A stretch of 64,000 nucleotides of DNA from Panicum virgatum (lineage: Eukaryota > Streptophyta > Magnoliopsida > Poales > Poaceae), in the NCBI RefSeq assembly GCF_016808335.1, contig NC_053146.1:35894470-35958469 (forward strand). Reading direction: 5' to 3'. The position numbers and the translations under genes are program-made. Position 1 is the stretch's first letter. The number at the start of each line of letters is the position of its first letter. This document shows, in pieces, positions 55,997-64,000 of this stretch. A model generated the notes under the pieces. That model saw only the letters and a list, made by a program, of their open reading frames with translations, had not been told where the DNA came from and made no database searches.

Positions 55997-57614
55997 TGAG
56001 GAACGAGAGTACTCTATCCTGCCTGTGATTAGTAAATTGTCAACCGTGCGGTGTGATCGTGCGCTTGGCCTTTGGATTGCAGGTACACGGGCGTCGAGTG
56101 TCGACGAGGAGCTGCCGTGGAGGTGTTGTGGCTGATGGACCGTGCGGTGGACGGCGGTGAAGGGCAGCCGGGACCGGAGCTCAGGCCGGGCGGCTGCTGT
56201 GGCGTCCACTCCTGGATCGAGGGCGCAAGCGGCGACGGAAGGCGGGTTTCTTGGTTTGCGCCACAAAACCAAGGAGGCGGACGGCGGTTGAAGACGCCGA
56301 GTCGTGGAGGCACGGGCGTCGGTCTCGGGACTGACGGAGGCGACGGGCGTCGATGGCGTCTAGGGCCTCGCTCCGGGCGAGGAGGTGACGGGCGTCGGGC
56401 GGCGTCTAGGGCCGTCAGAAGGCCGAGGCGGGAACGGCATCTAGGGCCACGGTGTGGAGGCGGAAATCTTCCCGCGCGTGGAGTTTTGGCGGTTTTCTCA
56501 AAACCGGCCACCTATCCGGGTTTCACGGACCCTCCAAAACCGCGGACAGGTACTTCGTCGATGTGGCGGCATCGCAGCAAAGACTTCGAGTCGAAGAAAG
56601 AAGCTCCGCCGTCGATCGAGGGTGTACAGCGGGCTGCTGCAGACCCGACCGGTCTGACCGGTCTGGCCGCAGCAGCTGGGTATAAAAACCCCCACCAGCC
56701 CGTGGCTGGGGGAGTCTCTTGAGCCTTTTGTTTTCTCTTCATTTTTCCTTCTCCCTGCCCCTGCTCTAGGTTAGGGCCAAGGTCACCAACGCAAAGGGAG
56801 GTTAGATTATAGCTAATCTCTTCGATTTAGAGGGTGGATGATGGTGTGGTAGGCTCTAGCCTTTTTATAGGTGAATTCCTCCGCGAATTATGAATGAAAT
56901 TGTGTTGAGATTCACCCGTGTGTGCTGAGCTTTTCGTCCTCCCCTTCCCTTTGTGTTTTTGGACTTGATTTTTCCTCCTTTGAGGTGTTTTGTGTTTGGA
57001 GGAGTCAAGTTCTTCGATTCATGGTTTGATGGACTCGTTGTGACGATTCTAATCTATCTAGCCTAGTGCCAAACCAGCAGGAATCGCGAGTTCTCACGGA
57101 TTGAGATTTTTGGGTTCTTGAGAAAACCCCAATTCTCGTTGATCTTCCCTTAATTTCTCGAGATCTATTAATCTTTTGGGAAAGATCTTTTGGGGATATG
57201 TTCATGGGGTAGATGCGAAGCTCTCCTCCAAGTTTCGTTGGATTTGGACTTCGTTTGCTCGAGATTTGACATTTGGAGCTTTGTTGGCGGGCTGTCTGGG
57301 AGCGACCGGTCTGAGTAACCGGTCTGACCGGTCTGGAGTTTGAATTCCTAGCCCGACCGGTCTGACCGGTCTGTGCAACCGGTCTAACTGGTCTCTGCAG
57401 TCCAGTTTTGCGATTTGCATCGTGTTGGCTCTTTTGCTTCCGCGCAGCTACCTAGGGCTTTTCACTTGGAGATTGCTAGTCTATAGCTACTCTCTCATAT
57501 CCTATGTTCAAGAGTTTGCGGTGATTTTGGGATATAGGCCGATGGATCGATTTCGGAAGAAATTTTGATCGGCTCCCATTCACCCCCCCTCTGGTTGCCG
57601 GTTTCGGTCCCTCA
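55997..57614 (+). repeat. 5' LTR of the right Sirevirus-like copia element
   Basis: It runs from TGAGGAACG to GTCCCTCA, about 1618 bp, and includes the roughly 263-bp segment lost from the left LTR. ACCGGTCTGACCGGTCTG repeats lie before the TATA box (TATAAAAA, 56681-56688) and again at about 57304-57395. The left flank is TTTCT; the matching right flank is outside the window. Confidence 0.92.
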
Positions 57615-57616
57615 AT

Positions 57617-57628
57617 TGGTATCAGAGC
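57617..57628 (+). other. Primer-binding site (initiator tRNA-Met)
   Basis: TGGTATCAGAGC two bases after the LTR, identical to the left copy. Confidence 0.9.
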
Positions 57629-57678
57629 TTGGTTGAGGTTTTCAATACCTTAACCGGTTCGAAAACCACTTGGCGACT

Positions 57679-60198
57679 ATGGCGAGTCTTGGTAAGATTC
57701 CGGTGTTTTCCGGCGAGTACAATGCCTACTGGAAGGTTCGCATGAGAGCCTTCTTGCAGAGCATGGGAGCCGAGGTCTGGGAAATTACCACGAACCAGCT
57801 TTACGAGGTGCTGGCTGTTCGGACCACGCCTCTTCAGGTGACCCAGCACGAGGCGAACGCCAAGGCCGTCAATGCCTTGTTCGCTGGCGTTTCTCGTGCG
57901 GAGTTCTCACGCGTCCAGGGTTTTCAGGAAGCCCATAAGATTTGGACGTGCCTTGAGAACTACCACGAGGGTACACCTCAGGTGAAGGCCAGACTGTTCG
58001 AGACTCACCGGCGTGAATACGAGAACTTCACACAGGAGCCGGGTGAGAGCATTGACTTGATGTTCAGTCGCTTTCAGTCGATTGTGAACAAAGTCAATGC
58101 GAACAGATCTGCTGGTGCCCTTGAGTACACAGAGCACGAGAAGGCTCTCAAGTTGCTCTACGCACTTGACCGCTCTGTGTGGGATCTCAAGGTGAACACG
58201 ATCATTGAGTCTGCAGGCTATGAGACTCTGACCGTAAACGAGCTTCTCAGCAAGCTCAAGGACACGGAGGTGGATAACCAGACATGAGCCAAGCTCAATG
58301 GTGCCCCTCCTTCCAAGAGCGTCACTCTTGTGACTGGCCCAGGTGGATCGAGCTCTAACTCTAACTCTGCTCTTGGCTTTTCTCTTGCCTCTTTGTCTTC
58401 TGTTTCAGATGAGCAGCTGGAGACGCTGGGCGACGACAACTTGTGCCTCCTCATCAGCAAGTTCCAGCGCGTCTACCACAACAGGCAGAGGAAGAAGAAC
58501 CCCGGGTGCTACAACTGCGGCGATCTGAACCACTTCATCGCCGATTGCCCCAAGAAGTCCGGCGGTGGCCAGAACAACTCCTTCGACTACTACCGCCACC
58601 ACGACCGCGACGAGGGAGGCTCCAACAAGGAGCGTCGGTGCCACAAGCACCGCAGTCGGGACATGGGAGGACGCTTAGACAAGGAGTCGCTCAAGAAGCG
58701 CTTCCAGTACAAGGCCAAGAAGCGGGAGAAGGCCTTCCTGGCGCAGCTCAGCGACCTCGACAAGAGCTCCGACACCGACCGCTCTTCTTCACCGACCTCC
58801 GACGACGACGACAAGAAGAAGAAGAAGCGGGACAAGGAAGCCACCGGCTTCATCAGCCTTTGCTTGGCGGCTGGTCGGCGCAAGAGCTTCTGCACCATGG
58901 CGGGCGAAGCCGATGGTGCTCGTGCGTCTTCGGGTGGACATGCTACACCGACGCACTCCGGCTCTTCTCCTGGATCCGAGAGCGATTCAGAGGTAAACTC
59001 CACGATCGACCTGCTTGATACAGAGGTTAGGGAGTTGTACGCCGCTCTTGACAACCAGAAGAAGCTGCTTAAGGAAGCAGCTAGAGAGCGTAGAAAGCTT
59101 AGGGCTGAGCTGGCTTGTGCTAGGGAGAAATCTAGTGAGGATGAGTGCGCTGGCTGTATATCTCACATGAATGATCTTGTTGCTCTCCGTGCCAAGCATG
59201 ATGAGAACGTCGCGAACTTAGATGTTGCTAAGACTTCGCTTTCTAACGTGTCTCACGAGGTAGCCAAGGCCAAGCATGAGCTTGAACTTGTCAAGGACGC
59301 TCCCATTGTTAGTGATGTGCTTAAATGCGATGAGTGTCCTATCTTCAAGTCTGATCTAGCTTCTTTGCAGTCCAAGTTTGCTACTATTGTTTGTGAACGA
59401 GAGGAGCTTAGATCTAGGCCTGCTTTGCTTGGCGCTTGTAAGCTTTGTCCCACGCTTAGGTCGGAGCTAGAGGAGAAGAACGCTTTGATCAAGTCTTTTG
59501 GAAAGACTAAGATCGTAGAGTCTAGCCCACCTATTGACTACTCTGTTTGCCCTGGTTTGATCTCTGATTTAGATAATCTTGCGGTAGAGAAAGCCAACTT
59601 GGAGAATGAGAACACATACCTTAGGGCGATTCTGAGTTGGGTTTCTAGCAGTGAGCCGCAGGTGGGCATAATGATTAAGCAGTTCAAGCGTGGTGATGGG
59701 TTTGGGGTCGGTTACACATACACGAAGTCAGACTTTGATAGGTTGTATGGTAAGATTGGCAAGGCTGCTGGAAACACTGCTAGCATGAGCACACAGCCTT
59801 CGCTTGTTGACCGCGCGGATGGTGTGCTTAAAGAACCACCGAAAGCACCTCCGCAGAAGCAGGTTTGGGTTCCCAAGTCCAATGAGCTGAGGAATTCCCT
59901 CGACACGCTCCCTGCTGCCGCAGCTCAGGTTGCCCAGAAGAAGGGGGCTGCTCCTCCCCGTCCACAGGCTAGGCCTCCACCTCCCAAGCGTGAGGTGAGG
60001 TACCACTGCGAGTTCTGTGACAGGGAAGGTCATCTGGAGGAGTTTTGCTTCAGGAGGAAGCGGGCTGTGAGGCGAGAGCAGGAGAGACGGAACACGGACA
60101 TGTACTCTGCTCGGGTGCATGGTCCTTCTCGGCATGGTGGTAGGCAAGATGCTAGGGCGCACCGTGTAGGTGGAGGTCAGGGAGACGGTGGTGGTTAG
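57679..60198 (+). pseudogene. Copia (Sirevirus-like) gag, long form with two zinc knuckles
   Basis: The ATG at 57679 (MASLGKIPVFSGEYNAYWKV) opens a frame that runs to 60198, with one TGA at 58285-58287. The N-terminal gag domain covers about residues 1-200 (TCLENYHEGTPQVKARLFE, MFSRFQSIVNKV). A CCHC knuckle (CYNCGDLNHFIADC) follows near 58507, then an acidic/lysine-rich stretch and a long coiled coil (59000-59620). A second CCHC knuckle (CEFCDREGHLEEFC) lies near 60007. The size, about 840 codons, is large for copia and fits Sireviruses. Related sequence continues past the TAG at 60196-60198 towards protease. Confidence 0.9.
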
Positions 60199-63100
60199 CG
60201 TGCTCCAGCGGGTGGTCGCTTTGCCGGTCGTGCTCCTGCTCGTTTTCAGTACGACCATGGACCACGGGACCGAGGCTTTAGAGGAGGTTTTGCGGCTCCA
60301 CGCTTTCCTCGCGGTGGTGTTCGTCAGTCACGCAGTAGACGAGACGGGGATACGCTTTGCCTAGTTTTGCTAACCCTTCTATAGAGCAAATGGCTCGACA
60401 CTGGTTTGCTTCTCACTTTGCTAACCCTAGTGTTGAGACATTTGCTCACCCTTTGTCTCACTACTGATGTGCAGGTCGGAGGCTTGGAGAACAGGTGGAT
60501 CATGGACTCCGGTTGTTCGCGCCACATGACCGGAAATGACAAATGGTTCTCCAGCCTCACCCCGATGCGCTCAAAGGAGTACATTGTGTTCGGGAATAAT
60601 GGAAGAGGAAAGGTACGTGGACTTGGTGCTGTTCGAGTTTCTGATCGCTTTACCCTGAGAGAAGTTGCTTTAGTTTCGAACCTTGGGTTCAATTTGCTTT
60701 CTGTTTCGCAACTTCTTGATGAGGGGTTTGAGGTTCGCTTCAAGGAGGGTTGCTCGCGTGTTTTGGATTCCAGGGGAGATTTGGTTTGCCGGATTACATC
60801 TCACGATCGAGTTTTCTTGGTTGACTTCTCTGGAACTCCTTTTGGCCCTTCTCATTGCTTGATGGCTGGTCCTTCTTCTGATATGTGGAAGTGGCATAGG
60901 AGACTTGGACATTTGAGCTTTGACTTGTTGTCGAGACTGAGCTCATTTGGCTGGTCCGAGGATTGCCCAAATTGAAGTTTGAAAAGGACCTTGTTTGCCA
61001 TCCGTGTCGCCACAGAAAGATGATTGCCACTTCACATCCGCCTGTTAATCAGGTGATGACCTCTCACCCTGGAGAGTTGCTACACATGGACACTGTCGGT
61101 CCTTCTCGGGTGATGTCTGTTGGTGGGAAGTGGTACGTTCTTGTGATTGTGGACGACTTTTCTCGCTATTCTTGGGTCTTTTTCTTGAGAACCAAGGATG
61201 AGGCTTTCGAGTTTGTTCGAGACTTGATCTTGAGGTTGAAAAATGAGTTACCCCAGGCCATGAGAGCGATCTGCAGTGACAATGGCACATAATTCAAAAA
61301 CGCTCGTTTTGGCGCCTTTTGCAGTGATCAAGGGCTTGAACACCAGTATTCTTCTCCCTACACTCCACAGCAGAATGGAGTTGTAGAGCGGAAGAATTGG
61401 ACGCTGGTTGAGATGGCGAGGACGATGCTCGATGAGCATAGGACTCCTCACAAATACTGGGCTGAGGCGGTTAACACCGCTTGTTACGTGTCCAACCGCA
61501 TTTTCTTGCATGCTTTCATGCAAGGACTTCTTATGAGTTGCGGTTTGAACGCCAGCCCCGTGTTGACCATCTCAAAGTTTTCGGTTGCCGGTGCTTTGTG
61601 CTGAAAGATGGAAATCTTGATAAGTTTGAGTCTCGCTCGTCTGACGGCATTTTTCTCGGTTATGCTTCTCACTCTAGAGCGTACCGTGTGCTGATTATTG
61701 ATACTAACATCGTCAGAGAGACTTGTGAAGTCACTTTCGACGAGACTGCACCATGCAATTCTTCTGCCTTTGAAGTTGCAGGAGATGATGAGCTCGGCAC
61801 CTCCATCTTTGAAGATGAGGACGAAGAAGCTGCAGAGGGCGACGCTGAGGCTACCACGCATGCTGTGGACCCAGCTATCTCTGCCACGAGCTCGGACGAT
61901 GACGACGGCCCCGATCCGACTACGTCTACTTCCCGGGGGCTGATCGAGGAGGTGACTCAGGCTTCACCAGCTGTACCTGAGGAGACACCAGCTTTGGTTG
62001 AGGAGGAGGCGACTTCGACACGGGAAGCACCGCGATACATTCAGCGTCGCCATCCACCTCAACAGATGCTAGGTGATCTCAATGAGCGAGTCACCAGGTC
62101 CAAGGTAACAAGTATCGCTGGCTTTGTCCATTCAGCGTTTGTTGCCTCTTTTGAGCCCAAAGATATTGGAAATGCTCTTTCTGATTCTAATTGGGTCAAT
62201 GCCATGCATGAGGAACTTGAAAATTTTGAAAGAAACCAAGTTTGGGTCTTAGTCAAGCCTCCACCTGCTTGTAATCCCATCGGAACGAAGTAGGTTTTCA
62301 AAAACAAGCAGGGTGAGGATGGGTTGGTTGTTCGAAACAAGGCTCGTCTTGTTGCTCAGGCGTTTTGCCAAAAAGAGGGTATTGATTTTGAGGAAACTTT
62401 TGCCCCTGTTGCTCGTTTGGAAGCTATTCGAATTTTTCTTGCATTTGCTGCTTCCAAGGGTTTTAAGGTTTTCCAAATGGATGTGAAATCTGACTTCTTG
62501 AATGGTTTTATCGAAGAAGAAGTTTATGTGAAGCAACCCCCTGGTTTCGAAAATCCCAAGTTTCCGAACCGTGTTTATAAACTTCATAAAGCTCTTTACG
62601 GTTTGAAACAGGCACCTAGAGCTTGGTATGATAGATTGAAAACCTTTTTGCTGGCTCAGGGCTTTAAAATGGGATGTGTTAATAAAACTTTGTTCCTCAT
62701 GCGATCTGGCACTGATTTTCTTTTAGTTCAGATATACGTGGATGATATTATCTTTGGTGGCTCTTCTCATGCTCTTGTTTCCAAGTTTTCTGAGCAGATG
62801 TCCAGGGAGTTCGAGATGAGCATAATGGGTGAGTTGCAGTTCTTCCTCGGGCTGCAGATCAAGCAAACTCCTCAGGGCACTTTTGTCCATCAAGCCAAGT
62901 ACACTAGAGACTTACTGTGGAAGTTCGACATGAGTTACTTGTCTCCTCAGCCGACTCCGATCAGCACATCTACGACGCTTGATGAGGACTTGGACGGCAA
63001 GGCAGCGGACCAAAAGGAGTACAGGAGCATGATCGGCTCTCTCCTGTACCTGACGGCGACGCGACCGGACATCCAGTTCGGCGTCTGCCTCTGCGCGTAG

Positions 63101-63680
63101 TATTAGGCTTCGCCGCGCACTTCCCACAGGCAGGTGGTGAAACACATCTTTAGGTATCTGAAATTCACCCCTGAATTTGGTCTTTGGTATTCTGCGGATT
63201 CTTCTCTGGTCTTGGTGGGCTTTTCTGATGCCGATTTCGGTGGGTGTCGGTTGGATTGCAAGTCAACATCCGGTACTTGTCAATTTCTCGATACATCTTT
63301 GGTGTCTTGGTCCTCTCGCAAGCAGGCTAGTGTAGCGCTTTCTTCCACAAAAGCTGAGTATGTTGTCACTGCTAGTTGCTGCTCCCAGATACTTTGGATG
63401 AAACAAACCTTGCAGGATTATGGCTTGAGTTTCGGTAGGGTTCCCATCTTTGTAGACAACATGTCAGCCATTAGCATTGCAAAGAACCCTGTCCTACACT
63501 CCAGAACCAAACACATAGATATCCGGTTCCATTTCCTGCGAGATAACCATGAGAGAGGCCACATAGACTTGGTCCATGTCCCTTCAGAGAGGTAAACCGC
63601 AGATATTCTCACCAAACTGCTTGAGCAGGACACTTTTGCTCGCTTGCGAGGGGAGCTTGGGGTTTGTTACCCCTTTTGAT
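60199..63680 (+). pseudogene. Copia (Sirevirus-like) pol: protease, integrase, RT and RNase H
   Basis: Domains in order: protease (WIMDSGCSRHMTG near 60497), GAG-pre-integrase (WHRRLGHLSFDLL near 60890), integrase (HMDTVGPSRV near 61086, IVDDFSRYSWVFF near 61147, YTPQQNGVVERK near 61360), acidic linker, RT (KARLVAQAF near 62340, [12 protein letters not shown] near 62475, YVDD near 62738), RNase H (DADFGG near 63225, SSTKAEY near 63345) and C-terminus GVCYPF at 63679. Breaks: a frameshift near 60960, TAA at 61290-61292, a frameshift near 61520, TAG at 62291-62293, two stops near 63098-63106 and TAA at 63593-63595. The RNase H SSTEAEY glutamate of the left copy is lysine here. It is inactive. 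Confidence 0.92.
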
Positions 63681-64000
63681 TGCTGACTTTTCTTTGGTTA
63701 ACTTTGTAGATTTTATTTGCTTCTCTTTGTTTTCTAGGTTTGGTAGTTGCATTGTGCATATGCATTGTACATGTTTGCATTTTGCATTGTCTCACTTGCA
63801 CTAGCATTCTTGTATACAGTGTTATGATCTTCTAGTGCCTGCTAGTGTGAGTTGATAAATTTAATCATGTATAGCTTGCTCCACTGTGTATATGACATCA
63901 TCTGAGTTAAGCTATTTTGATTTGAAAATATGAAAACATGATCACCCTGTCTTGGCTACTAGCATGTTAGGGTGTGTTGATATGCTTTGCTATCTTATTC
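63681..64000 (+). other. Start of the 3' noncoding region of the right copia element
   Basis: Nearly identical to 1864-2180 of the left copy. By that comparison the 3' LTR should begin about 1.1 kb past the window end. Confidence 0.85.

Noticed and set aside
1..64000. The left and right TGAGG-type copia segments as two ends of one element
   Set aside because: Both contain the same pol 3' half in the same orientation, so they are different copies.

Overview
This is nuclear DNA of a grass (Poaceae). It is dominated by nested grass-type transposable elements (Sirevirus-like Ty1/copia, a Tekay/Del chromovirus, an Athila-type gypsy relic, a CACTA DNA transposon, a Helitron candidate), and the few host exons have plant splice sites. 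No intact long host gene is visible. The credible host coding content is three very short DVL/RTFL-type peptide genes and one terminal exon that a retrotransposon has split.

Layout, left to right. 1-4847: end of a decayed Sirevirus-like copia element (pol, long 3' noncoding region, LTR), then the first part of a second gag. It is cut off by the 3' end of an unrelated copia element (LTR 4884-5558). 5559-6637: unassigned, with a LINE-like tail. 6638-31002: a three-level nest. A solo LTR (halves 6638-7062 and 29798-31002, target duplication TATAG) was split by a CACTA transposon (7063-29797, duplication ACC). The CACTA was then split by a nearly intact Tekay-type gypsy element on the minus strand (13438-29712, duplication CCCGC, LTRs about 4.39 kb and almost identical). 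The CACTA carries pieces of genes, including a rearranged fragment of a DRM-type de novo DNA methyltransferase and a separate three-exon gene with conserved splice sites.

31003-39956: a host island with three DVL/RTFL micropeptide genes (31894-32019 minus, 34941-35060 plus, 38049-38168 minus), each with a TATA box 117-128 bp upstream. It also holds a small foldback element and a Helitron candidate. 39957-48563: a complete gag-only Sirevirus-like element (duplication TACTA) whose 5' LTR contains three tandem copies of a 1.08-1.11 kb block. It sits inside the last exon of an unrecognised host gene, and that reading frame is restored if the insertion is removed. 48780-52173: decayed Athila-type gypsy (minus). 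52174-about 54560: decayed copia (minus). 55260-55996: a GC-rich block, then a T-rich block. 55997-64000: a second, decayed copy of the first copia family, with 5' LTR, gag and pol; its 3' LTR lies beyond the window.

Most of the sequence is parasitic. The parts most worth attention are the DVL trio, which are too short for usual gene filters, and the CACTA cargo, in which a transposon has picked up part of the enzyme family that methylates transposons. All assignments come from reading the sequence; no database search was run.
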